This document shows positions 1-10,294 of a stretch of DNA of 64,000 nucleotides, in pieces. The notes beneath the pieces are model-generated. The model was not told the DNA's origin. It saw nothing but the letters and a program-made list of their open reading frames with translations, and did no database searches. The DNA comes from Hyphodiscus hymeniophilus (Eukaryota > Ascomycota > Leotiomycetes > Helotiales > Hyphodiscaceae), in the NCBI GenBank assembly GCA_016508695.1, contig VNKQ01000007.1, forward strand, positions 1,612,001-1,676,000. The letters run 5' to 3'. Both the position numbers and the translations under genes were made by a program. How positions within the stretch are numbered: position 1 is the first letter of the stretch; each line of letters starts with the position of its first letter.

Positions 1-166
1 GGCCGTAAAGCTCTGTGAAAATCCCGAAATTTGCGACGAAGTTCATGTCAAAGCGATTGCGGAAATCGGCATCTTAAAGAACTTCGCTGCCTTCATTGGT
101 GAGATTGAGCTGCTCCTTTATGTATGCTCGTGCCGCTGTGGCTTGTTGTTCTCGAGAAAGACTCAT
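1..166 (-). other. possible 5' end of a minus-strand gene cut by the window edge
   Basis: A minus-strand ATG at 166-164 opens a 30-codon frame beginning MSLSREQQATAARAY. It stops at a TAA near 76-74, then continues open and protein-like to the window edge (…DADFRNRFDMNF…). This could be a gene with one in-frame stop, or a gene with an intron running from a weak GTTCTT donor to a TTTCACAG acceptor near base 11. The opposite strand is also open from 2 to 172, so even the strand is not certain. I recognise no family. Confidence 0.2.
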
Positions 167-796
167 ATTAAATGAGAAGAAGAAAGAAAAAGTTCCAACG
201 CGCTGTACACAAAAGGAGGAGACACGGAAACGTGTTAGAGACTGGTGAACGACGGGCAATACTTGAAGGTACCACGGGCAACCTCTAGTTTGCCCATTAT
301 CAGCTTTACTTCATCGAGAATTGAGCCGTGGCCGCCGCTTGCAAAAGTACCTACCTAGGTATGAAAGGAGAAATGGTCGGCTTAATTTCGAGGGGAATCT
401 CTGTCACGTGGCTGGTATGGGCCTTACCTACCTTAAGGTAGATCTCTTTACGACCTCTCGACATTCTATTGTCATGACGCAGGATGTTGTCCATATTCTA
501 CTTTTTGAACTCGACGTATTTCTAGACAATGGATTTCGCTGTGCAAGCTTCCAATACTGGTAGCATTTACTGAACTCGAAACAAACTCTCTTGATTATAA
601 GCCTCGAGAGCCGATCATGTATACCCTGAAACAGAGAATAGAGAAAAGGCTTGAGAGAATTTGTTTTGCTTTGACAAATCTTTGAATTATGCATTAACAT
701 CAGCTTAAATATTCGAATTCACCCCTGAAGCTCAAGCCTTGAGCCGCGTCCCAGCGATGTCATCTTGTGCGTCCTTAAGTAAAAAACTATCACCTG
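167..796. other. non-coding stretch
   Basis: I see no supportable gene. Short open frames on both strands (for example 321-563 + and 428-700 -) overlap each other and show no family signature. A single CACGTG lies near 405. Confidence 0.4.
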
Positions 797-1857
797 TTAG
801 CAAAGCCTCTCAAATAAGGAGCTCAGAATCACCCACTTGTAGAAGATAATCGTCGGAGCCACAGTCCCGAGATGCCATAGACTATGCGCATCAAGGCAAC
901 CCCATAGAGGCGGGAAGTCCAGCAATTCGAAGCTCATAGCGACCAGAACCCACGCAACCACCAACCCCGGCCACGTAGCCCAAGCTCGTCCAGACTTCCT
1001 GTATTTCTCAAAACTGAACCAAGTCCACATCAGGTTGTGTATGACTCCAACGACAACATTCGCGACGATATTGTATGTGTAATCCCAATTGTACCATTTC
1101 AGGTATGTTACGTGTGCCACAAATATCGAGATACACAGTACTGTCCATGCGCGCAGGATAGACTTCGACTTCTTGCCGCCTAGGTCCATGCGAAATAGTC
1201 GGATCGTAGTGTAGTACAGCCCATAGAGAACACTTGCGCCAGCCGCAAAATAATCCAATTCCTCAGTAAGACTGAAATCTCTGATGTGAAAGATCATACT
1301 GAACACCCAACTCGCCATGCCAAAGTATGCCAACTGAACATAGTATTTACGCAATGTATATGAGGCTGGGATGTTCGAGGTGATCTTCGACAAGCCGTTT
1401 TGATGTGCGAGGAAATTAAGCAAGGAGAAGAAGACTGAGAAGGGTTCTTGCATGCCCAAAAAGCGGTAGAAAGGCCATTTCCCGTGGAATTGGACGATAG
1501 GTTCGGATGCTGCGACGCGTTGGTCGGTTATTATGTGTTGGCAGGTGTAGTCGCATTCCTGTGAGCAGTCCCAGAGTAGGAGACGGTGGAGAATAGCTGC
1601 AAGAGTTAGCTTGGCATAGGCTTTTGTAGGATGGACATACGAATTGCTGTGGTTTTGCCATATGCACAATTTTCTTGCCTGCAGACCTGGTCTTGTTAAC
1701 GAAGACGCCAGCGAAGGAGTATGATTTTGTACAGTACCTCAACGCATTGGCGGAATTCTGGTAGACGATCACCCGCCGAAGCATTGACATGAGAGATGAG
1801 AAAAATTAGAGCTACGATACCAGAAAAGAGCTGGCGTAGGCTCTCTCTGAGAATCAT
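797..1857 (-). CDS. PER1: PER1/PGAP3-family GPI phospholipid-remodelling membrane protein
   Basis: Three exons: 1857-1738, 1686-1641 and 1596-797, with introns of 51 and 44 nt. They sum to 966 nt (321 aa). The ATG at 1857 begins a signal peptide (hydrophobic core LFSGIVALIFLISHV), followed by GDRLPEFRQCVE and a Cys-rich luminal segment with CRQENC and WDCSQECDYTCQH, the hallmark of the PER1/PGAP3 family. Several hydrophobic helices follow, with the conserved HSLWHLGT near the C-terminus. Known members act in the ER or Golgi and remove the sn-2 acyl chain from GPI anchors so that a saturated lipid can be added. The later ATG at 1669 would lose the signal peptide and lies inside intron 2, so the upstream start is preferred. 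The family call is firm; the exact function is from homology. Confidence 0.9.
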
Positions 1858-2504
1858 TTTGGTGTAGCGTGTGCTTGTGAGAGCTTCCGGTTATTCCACC
1901 GCGGCTTGATGATACGTTGAGGCTCGCTTACTGTACTACGAAGTACTTAAGGTAATCGTTCGGTTTTTGACCTCCTGCAAACCCGAATTATTACGATTAC
2001 CTTATTGGGCACATCAGCCGCTTGGAAATGAGGTGGCATTTGGATATAATTTTTGGCTTGTTGTCGATTGTCAAATGTGCTTTCTCGAGTTCATGTAATC
2101 GTGCAATAAGATAATGAGGTGACCAGTTTTGAAAGATGGGTCAGGTTTGGGGAAGGTCATCTAGGTAGATATTTCGTTCTAATGAACAGATTGGTTCAAA
2201 GCAGCGTAAGTATCCTCTAGGAGTCGCAATTGTTCGCTGAGTGGGAAATCCCTACATTCAATAAAGTTGAACGATCAAAATCTCGAGAAATATTCATCTA
2301 AAGGAATGAAACGATCAAAGTTGTTCCAAATACTAAATGTGTGTCCTTGAAATAAGTAGATACTCATGAGGGGTCTAAAAGCCTGTAGAGAAACACGCTA
2401 GTAGTGTCGCTTCTGATTTCATGGTGGAAAAGCCGGATAGAAACGGGAACCATTCTGAACATTGTCAAACTCGTATATTCACTAATAAGCCAATCTTTGT
2501 CAAC
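1858..2504. other. intergenic, PER1 upstream region
   Basis: AT-rich sequence between PER1 and the tRNA gene. No open frame or repeat of note was seen. Confidence 0.5.
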
Positions 2505-2595
2505 GGGCGGTTAGATCAGTGGTAGCATCGCTCGCTTTGCATTCGTCTAGCACAGAATCTGCGAGAGGTCGTGGGTTCAATCCCCACATCGTCCA
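2505..2595 (+). tRNA. tRNA-Ala (anticodon UGC) with an 18-nt intron
   Basis: The acceptor stem GGGCGGT pairs with ATCGTCC through a G3-U70 wobble, the classic alanine identity element. The anticodon stem is CTCGC (2531-2535) with GCGAG (2561-2565). The loop TTTGCA-T carries anticodon TGC at 2538-2540. An 18-nt intron occupies 2542-2559, in the canonical place after position 37. The T arm is GTGGG/TTCAATC/CCCAC, and the B box GGTTCAATCCC lies at 2574-2584. The discriminator base is A at 2595. Without the intron the gene is 73 nt before CCA addition. The D stem has one weak pair. Confidence 0.95.
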
Positions 2596-2606
2596 ACTTC
2601 AATTTC

Positions 2607-2612
2607 TTTTTT
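2607..2612 (+). terminator. RNA polymerase III terminator of the tRNA
   Basis: A run of six T starts 12 nt after the tRNA discriminator base, as expected for Pol III termination. Confidence 0.75.
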
Positions 2613-3550
2613 GCGTTCTTTAACGGCTTGATTTTCATTTTGCTTAGGACTTTTTTTTTTTTTTGGATTTCTTTCAACACGCTTCATGAGGTAAGCGAAG
2701 ACCGTGAGGCTTAACCCTTCTACCCTTCACAGGTTCTAAGACGAACAGAAAACAAGCAAACTGACAAACTATGGGTGAGGTTTGAATTAAGTTTTTCCTC
2801 TCCAGATGAGCGATGATTTGATAATGTCTAGTGATAGATTCCTCAATTCAGCGAAGCCACTCGAAAGGTTCCGATGCAGGGAAAATTTGTCATAGAGATA
2901 AAGAGGTACCTTAAGTACCAAAACCTTGGAGCGGTTGGTGGGTTGGAGCTATACCGGGCTGAGCCCCAACAAATGACAATAGAGACATCTATGTCGAGAT
3001 ATGTTGTAATTTCAACACGAGTACATTTCGACGCCTGCAATGTATCGACAAGAAGCTGGTGCTGAAAGGGAGCTGTAGCCAAAACACAGCTAGGAATACT
3101 ACACATGGTAGTCCTTTTGCCTCGTTGCCCAACTTCTTTGGCTAGATGTGAAGACTAAAAAGAGTGACCTTAGAGTTCACAATCGTTTGTTTTTCACAGT
3201 TCCCGGTCCAGTGTCTTGAAGAATGATTTTATAAGAGGAGAGCAAGAGCAAGAGTAAAGCAATAAGTTTGGGGGTAAAAAGCGTAAAGTATCTGCTAGGC
3301 CGGTAGGGCACTTCAACCGCTTTTCTCTTGCTTAAGGGAATAGTCTCAGGCCTAACCTCTGTTTCCGGTCGTTTGACCGTTGGCCAGAATGGGCAAAGCC
3401 TCAATCTCCATCACAAGACGAGATTGGCGCAGGTCTAACCTTTTTCTTGTGAGGCACAAGACCTGGTGATTTCATATGAAGATTGCAAAGAAAGCTGCAA
3501 CATTGCCAGATCAAAGTCCGAGGTCCATCAGGTTTGGTTTGATTGTACGC
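2613..3550. other. non-coding stretch
   Basis: No supportable gene. A 14-base T run lies at 2651-2664. The minus-strand frame 3177-3404 and frames at 2843-3106 are unsupported. This is the downstream flank of SSF1. Confidence 0.45.
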
Positions 3551-4951
3551 TCAACCAGCAGCAATCTCCTCTTCCTCATCCTCCCACTCTCCCTTATTCT
3601 CCATCTCCTCATTTAGCTCCAGCTCCCCGTCTCCAGGAATACCTTCCGAGTCCCATTCGTCATAATCCATTTCCTCGTCGTCTTCATCGGCTTTGGCACC
3701 AACGCCTTTCGCTTTCCGCTTTTTCTCAACGTTCTCCTTCTGGATCTTCTTTCTAGCCTCTTTCTCTTGCCTCCTCTTCTCCCACACTTTATCCATTGCC
3801 TTGATCTCCTCCTTCGTTTTGTGAATATACTCATGCCACATGATCTTTCCAGTGCAGACACCCTCCTCAACTTTCGTCATACGAAGCTTCATCCGAGGAC
3901 CGAGTTCCACTAACTTAATAGCCTTTTTCTCAACGCCGTTTCTAGCACCTCGATCTTTGCCGTCTTTGGGTCTGTCCTTTTGCCGCTTCGACAAAATCTT
4001 CTTCATTCTTGTCTCCACAACCTCAACCTCTGCATCTGTATCCACCTCGCTGCCACTCGTAGCATCTGTCATATAACCCTCTCCATCCCCACCAATCATA
4101 TAATCAGCAATGTCCTCCAGTTTTCCTAGATTGGGTATGCCTCCCTTCTTGATCTTTGCGGAGTTTTGTGAATGTAGAAGTTTTTCGGCAGCGTTCAGTC
4201 TGCGTAAGGGTTTCGAAAGACCACTTGACTTTGTAGTGATAGCGTAATGTCGTAGATTTATAGTATAAGTTCCATCATCTCCATCAGTTGTAGGTTCACG
4301 GTTCAGTAACATAACTCTTCGAATAGAGGAAAGCGGAGTGGTTTGTGGTGAGATCGGAGGGAAGAGGGATTGGAAGATAGTCGTTGTCAGAGATTCAAGA
4401 TGTCTTGGGACTTTGTTTGCAGAATCATTTTCCGAAGGAGGAGACGTAAAATTATTCATGACAAGCTGTAAAGATTAGCAGGTGTTCAATGAAGGTCTAT
4501 TTTAGAGACAAACTAAAGGCGGGCTCAAGAACTCTTTTCCGCCACCCTTCGGATGTTTCAATGCTTTCCTAACATCCTTACACAGCGAATACTTCTCTAC
4601 ATGAAAATGAAGCGTTGGTCCTCTCGGCGTGAGTGCAATTCTCAAATTCGTATTCCCACTCTCTGATCTGGAGAATAACATAAGATGTGAGACTCCTAAA
4701 GGTCCAGCCATGGTAAGATAGTCCTTCAATCGATTCGATCTCCTCTCCTTCAGCCTGGAGGCAGTACCAGGTTCCAGCATTGACCGCACATCTTTCACCA
4801 ATTGGCTCACAGAAGGTCCTACTTCACCAGCTCCAATGCGTATTACCATACTTTTTGGTGCGCGCGAGATTTGATTGACCGAAACTGGCTTGCCAGCAGG
4901 CGCATTGTTTGCGCCGACATGGGTTCGCTTTTTCGTTCTTTTTCGCGCCAT
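3551..4951 (-). CDS. SSF1: Brix-domain ribosome biogenesis factor SSF1 (PPAN/Peter Pan homologue)
   Basis: Two exons, 4951-4514 and 4465-3551, joined across a 48-nt intron in phase 0 (450 aa). The start reads MARKRTKKRTHVG, a basic N-terminus usual for the family. The Brix domain runs from about residue 30 to 310. The splice gives PPLLVMNNF, a conserved family segment, and the domain closes with ELGPRMKLRMTKVEEG. The tail is a charged, Lys- then Glu/Asp-rich region ending DEEEEIAAG. SSF1 is a nucleolar factor for large-subunit (27S pre-rRNA) assembly. It is divergent from RRP3, another rRNA-processing gene, 195 bp away. Confidence 0.92.
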
Positions 4952-5146
4952 ATTCGTGGTATTTTGCGATGTTTTTGGACCGTATGAGGTCTCGGAGAAA
5001 AGTCGAGCTCAGAAATAAAATTCGAGGCGGCCGCTTTGGTCTTGGCGTAGCTTTATCAGGGCGAACGGCCTCTGATAAGCCTGATAAATTTTTATTTCGA
5101 TTAGGAACACATACCTTCAAATCGACGAGAATTCAACCGTAGCAAG
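4952..5146. promoter_or_regulatory. short divergent promoter shared by SSF1 and RRP3
   Basis: Only 195 bp separate the two start codons. The interval holds AAATTTTT at 5086-5093, resembling the ribosomal RNA processing element core, and GCGATG at 4966-4971, matching the start of the PAC motif. Both motifs mark ribosome-biogenesis promoters in budding yeast; their use here is inference. Confidence 0.5.
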
Positions 5147-7962
5147 ATGTCTTCTGTCAAAAGAAGAAAGGTTGAGGAGGATTCTTCTTCGAGACCCATC
5201 AAGACGAACAAGATACAGAACACAGCTCAACTTGGGCCTACAAGCGATTCAGCGTCGCCACAGCCTGCCGCTCAACTTCTGGAGGAAACAACATCTATTA
5301 GCGCAGAACAAGAGAAAGATGCGCCTGTGCAGAAGACGTTCAAGGATCTTGTATGCTCCTCGCCCAAAAGCAAGAGCTGGTATCTAATGCTTTGCAGGGC
5401 ATCATTGATTCGTTATGCGACGCCTGTACAGCTTTGGGATACAAGAACCCTACCCCAATCCAAGAACAATCGATCCCGTTGGCATTGGAAGGTCGAGATC
5501 TTATAGGTCTTGCGGAAACTGGTAGCGGAAAGACAGCAGCCTTCGCTCTACCAATTCTACAAGCCCTTTTGGACAAGCCCCAGCCATTATTTGGACTCGT
5601 TTTGGCACCTACTCGAGAGTTGGCATACCAGATATCACAGGCATTCGAAGCTTTAGGATCACTCATATCTGTACGATGTGCAGTTATTGTCGGAGGGATG
5701 GATCATACTACACAGGCCATTGCATTAGGAAAAAAACCTCATATCATCGTGGCAACTCCCGGGCGATTGATGGATCATTTAGAAAATACCAAAGGATTCT
5801 CCTTACGATCACTCAAATATCTAGTGATGGATGAAGCTGATCGACTTCTCGATCTTGACTTCGGACAGATCATCGACAACATCCTCAAAGTTATTCCCCG
5901 TGAACGACGTACATACCTTTTCTCAGCGACCATGAGCTCAAAGGTCGAAAGTCTTCAAAGAGCAAGTCTGAAAGACCCTCTCCGAATCTCCATCAGCAGC
6001 AACAAATACCAGACTGTTTCCACCCTTCTCCAAACCTTCATTTTTATTCCACACATCCACAAGGACACCTACCTAGTCTACCTTGTCAACAACTTCACAG
6101 GCCATTCGACCATTATTTTCACAAGAACCGTCAATGATACTCAGCGAATAGCGATTCTTCTTCGGACTCTTGGCTTCGGTGCCATCCCTCTTCACGGCCA
6201 GCTATCACAATCTGCGCGACTAGGTGCGCTGAATAAGTTTAAGGCAGGATCAAGAGATATCCTCGTTGCGACCGATGTTGCTGCACGTATGTATTTTCAT
6301 TTTCATTCCTCCACAACACACCCAACTCAACACACCGTCCTTCCGTGAAGTAGCAAGTGTTACAAAACTTCCTACCGCCATGGATTCCATTCTCCTTCAT
6401 CACATAACTCACCCCTGTACGCATCTCTACATACTGTACTGGAAACGATTCAACACTGGCCGCCCGGAGATTTTGTGATCTTGATCATTCCTACAGCCTC
6501 GAAGATCAAGCTTCTGCTGCTGTCTCTCAAATGCTCTGCCGCTGCACTTCAATTGCTCTACTTCTGCTGCTGCAATTGCTTTGGGCAATCGATCTCATTG
6601 TACTGGAGAAAGCAGGCCATCGCCATCGAATCTATATTGGCAGTGGGACCTGCTCAGAGAGCGGCGTTAGGAAACGAATAAACACCTACAATAGGCGATC
6701 TAAATATGGAGTCCTCAATAACGGTATACCTCAGTATGTCGAGACCCCATTGCAAGAAGGATACGCCATTATTCACCAGTGTTTGCTTGCCTGGACCGAC
6801 TTGCCCTTTATGTTTCGGAGAGATTCCACCTTCGTTGCTTTTACTTCGTCTTCGAAACTGTCTTCGCTCTCCTGTTTTGGGCAATGAAAGCCCGCACAAA
6901 GGACTATTTCATGCCTGCTCTCTGTTCTTGGCCTGTCGAAAGTCCTACATACGACGGCTGCTGTACACACTTCTCGATCAATTACCGACTTACCGGTATA
7001 GCTGAGGACTTGCCACCTGATGAGATCAACCGCTTTGCTGCCGAGAAGAAGCTCGAGAACGGCCACGAATATACAGCTGCCAAAGGTCCAGGCATCCATG
7101 TTGCGCAATCAAAGGCTAGCAGAGACAAGCCCCGGAGCAGCAAAGTACTCTTGTGATGTCTATGTTAGGACATTCCCCAATCAATGCAAGTTGACAGCGC
7201 ACTTGGGAAGCCCCATATATGCCAAGAAGGTCCAGTAGAAGGCCGAAGGCTTCGTTCAGTTGAAGAAAAAGAATCGGTGCAAACCCTGCCAAGATGAGGC
7301 TGCCGATCGGGAGAGATTCAAGAAACATCTCAACGACAGCACCACTTCGCCATGCTCAGACTTTTGGTTGGCCAATAAGGCCAACAAGTCAAGCTCTGAG
7401 CTTGACTGAACCAACGTCGCCGGGCCTTTTTGGACACCATCCAAACATCGATATCACGGCTCATCATGCAGTGTCAGTCTTAGCTCGAATTGTCTCCGCC
7501 CTACCGGATTCTCTATTTTTGTCACCCTATCTTCACGTCTCAAACAGATTCAGTTCATATGCTAACACAGTTTGTTTCTCTTTTGAAGGAGGCCTTGATA
7601 TTCCATCTGTTGATCTGGTGCTCAACTACGACGTACCATCCGATAGTAAGACATATATACATCGAGTCGGTCGTACTGCGAGAGCTGGGAAGGCTGGTAA
7701 TGCTATCAGTATGGTGACACAGTATGATGTTGAGATCTGGAAGCGGATAGAGGCAGCTCTAGGAAAGCAATTGGAGGAATACTCAACCGAGAAAGACGAG
7801 GTCATGGTGTTCAAGACGAGAGTGGATGAAGCGCAGCGTCATGCTGTGAAGGAAATGAAAAATTTGCATGAAGATAGAGGAAATAAGGGTGCTGTTCTGA
7901 AAGGAAGAAGACCAAAGGGTGGCAAAAGGGATCGTTCTGAGATGGATAGAGAGGAGGGATAG
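5147..7962 (+). CDS. RRP3: DEAD-box ATP-dependent rRNA helicase RRP3 (DDX47 family)
   Basis: Exons 5147-5350, 5398-6286 and 7589-7962 sum to 1467 nt (488 aa). The helicase motifs are in order: Q motif [18 protein letters not shown] (about residue 107), Ia PTRELA, Ib [47 protein letters not shown]. The entry KTFKDLGIIDSLC is typical of RRP3, which works in 35S pre-rRNA cleavage for the small subunit. Intron 1 is 47 nt. Intron 2 (6287-7588) is 1302 nt and cuts motif V inside the Arg codon (DVAA-R-GLD), with donor GTATGT, a CTAAC branch site at 7562-7566 and acceptor TTGAAG. It contains the relic described separately. The basic tail ends [11 protein letters not shown]. Confidence 0.93.
6531..7390 (+). 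pseudogene. decayed GIY-YIG-like / C2H2 zinc-finger ORF inside RRP3 intron 2
   Basis: Fragments in more than one frame line up as one broken protein. The first fragment (6531-6887) has RIYIGSGT, then [10 protein letters not shown], a GIY-YIG-like opening, followed by [12 protein letters not shown] and a CLLAW segment. A frame change near 6830 leads to [15 protein letters not shown] and [14 protein letters not shown] (to 7156). A further change gives [19 protein letters not shown] (7155-7238), then an in-frame TAG, then [19 protein letters not shown]. These are two degraded C2H2-like fingers lacking some ligands. I recall a widespread uncharacterised fungal family with this order (GIY-YIG-like segment, hydrophobic FWAM block, then C2H2 fingers). 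The copy cannot make an intact protein. Confidence 0.55.
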
Positions 7963-8219
7963 GACGTGTAGTGACAATCAAATATCAATCTCGACAAACT
8001 GACTCCTGCAGTGTGTGCAAGATAACAATCCTCTTTTACCAGGAAAATCAGCTGAGCGTGAGGTTTTTGCCCCCTTCACTATTTCAAACGACCTCGGCAA
8101 TATTTCATGCAAGCTGGCTGTGTGCCGGCACTGCCGGGCCCGAAAATCTGGGGTACTTAGCGGGGCAGAACAACATCTCTTCCATTCCCAGTAACCTCTA
8201 ATCTTAACTTGCAAACATT

Positions 8220-9771
8220 ATGGCGACACCACTTGGTCCTCGCTCGCTAATTCGAGCTTCAAGAGCAATACTACGTCCCAAGGGCCGTCCCGCAGCGATT
8301 CACAATAGTCGGCGCGGATTGACTGATGTTGCGAATGATGATATGACGTTGCCATTGAAGGGGGTCAAGGTGCTGGACATGACGAGGGTTTTAGCTGGTG
8401 TGAGTTTATGCGTATTAATCGATTTAGTAAAAGACTTGATCTAACAAATTTTAAGCCATACTGCACGCAAATACTTGGAGATCTCGGGTAGTTGCTACAA
8501 AAAATCTAGATGGCGAGATATACAGCTGATGAAGAGCAGAGCAGAAGTGATCAAAATTGAGCATCCCACAAAAGGAGACGATACGAGGCAGTGGGGCCCA
8601 CCATATGCAAAATATTTAGAAGGATCAGACAAGAAAGGCGTAGGGGAAAGCGCATATTTCATCGCTGTACGCCCCCACTCCCCTCTGCCCTACATCATGC
8701 TCACGTGCTAGGTCAACCGCAATAAGAAATCTCTTGGTCTATCATTTCAGCACAAGTCTGGCGTGGAGATTCTACACAAGCTAGCTGCTGAGAGTGACAT
8801 TCTTGTGGAGAATTACCTTCCTGGTACTATGAAGAGATATGGAATGGACTACGAAACGCTATCCAAGCTCAACCCCAAACTCATCTACGCTTCCATTACA
8901 GGTTATGGGCAGTCTGGGCCGTACTCAAACCGAGCTGGATATGATGTTATGGTTGAGGCTGAAATGGGATTGATGCATATCACTGGCTCTAGAGATGGTC
9001 CTCCAGTCAAAGTTGGTGTTGCAGTCACAGATCTGACAACTGGGCTGTATACGAGTAATAGTATTATGGCTGCGCTGATTGCAAGAGGAAGGAGTGGAAG
9101 AGGTCAGCATATTGATGTTGCTTTGAGTGATTGTCAAGTTGCTACGCTGGCGAATATTGCGAGTAGCTGTTTGATAAGTGGGGAGAAAGATGCAGGGAGG
9201 TGGGGGACTGCTCATCGTAAGCACAATTCGACATGCTCATATGAAGAAACTGACTAAGAACCCAGCCTCAATTGTACCGTATCGATCATACAAAACTAAA
9301 GATGGAGATATTCTATTTGGTGGAGGAAATGATCGCCTGTTTGGCCTGATCTGCGATGGACTTGGCCGACCGGAATGGAAGACGGATCCGAAATTTGAGC
9401 TCAACCCCTTACGAGTCGCAAACAGACTGGAGCTCGACTCCTCAATCGAAGCTATTACGGAGACTAAGACCACTAAAGAGTGGCTACAAGTTTTTGAGGG
9501 ATCAGGACTACCGTACTCAGCAGTCAACGATGTCCAAAGTACCTTGAACCACGAGCACGTGTTGGCGAGGGGCATGGTTAAAGAGATGGATCATGAATTT
9601 GTGGGGCCAATTAAGATGGTCAATACACCAGTAAAGTTCAGCGAGAGTAAGCCGAGCATTCGAAGTGCGCCACCTGTATTGGGTCAACATACAGATGAAG
9701 TTTTGAGGGAAGTTCTGGGATTGGACGAGGTTGCTATAGAGAGACTCAAAGAAGAGGGAGCCGTCAAATAG
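8220..9771 (+). CDS. class III (CaiB/BaiF) CoA-transferase, probably mitochondrial
   Basis: Five exons (8220-8399, 8456-8487, 8540-8666, 8712-9216, 9266-9771) sum to 1350 nt (449 aa). The first 36 residues are rich in Arg and Ser with no acidic residues, as in a mitochondrial targeting peptide. The family core starts LKGVKVLDMTRVLAG, and splicing yields PYCTQILGDLG then AEVIKIEHP. Further hallmarks are VNRNKKSLGL, ENYLPGTMKRYGMDY, ASITGYGQSGPYSNRAGYD (with the expected catalytic Asp) and GRGQHIDVALSD. It most resembles the succinate-hydroxymethylglutarate/formyl-CoA transferase branch, but the acyl-CoA substrate cannot be fixed from sequence. The 32-nt second exon is unusually small, but the frame and motif support it. 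Confidence 0.88.
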
Positions 9772-9893
9772 ATGCATATAGATATGGCATGTACAAACAG
9801 AGCCTTAAATGATATAAAATGGGAATGGTTTTACTAGCCTATGACCTGTGTTGAGTTCCTTTGGAAACGCGCCTACAATCTAAACAGATGCAT

Positions 9894-9923
9894 CACGTGA
9901 AATCTCACGTGCATATTCACGTG
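9894..9923. promoter_or_regulatory. three CACGTG boxes at 12-bp spacing
   Basis: CACGTG occurs at 9894-9899, 9906-9911 and 9918-9923, each preceded by T, so the start-to-start spacing is exactly 12 bp. CACGTG is the class B E-box bound by bHLH factors. The array lies in the otherwise featureless 9772-10294 interval, 123 bp after the CoA-transferase stop and about 370 bp before the PHD-protein start, so it most likely belongs to the PHD gene promoter or 5' leader. Confidence 0.55.
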
Positions 9924-10294
9924 GAGACCCGCTAAGAACGGATTCTGTTCGTTGAACCACCGTCTTGCATTCAAACACATCTCCAGGACCTTCGAACAAT
10001 CTCAACACAAATCGACGTGATTCACCGTATCAGAGCTAGTTTTCGCGCAGTCACTGGAACCCCATTGGGAGTCAAAATCACGGGTATCAAACTACCCCTT
10101 TGACACTCCCCGACTTCACTTGTGAGCATTACAGCTCTTTCACGTCCGGTGCATTCTTTTCGTGACAAGCCAGCAACTACGATCACTCTCAGCACCGAAT
10201 CGCTCAATCCAGATAATTGCCAAGCTATCCACGGCGTCCGGCGCATACCTCCGTACGCATCACCAACCATCAACAGCCACCCAGAGACTTCAGG

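Noticed and set aside
3466..4076. Plus-strand ORFs overlapping SSF1
   Set aside because: Antisense shadows of the Brix gene.
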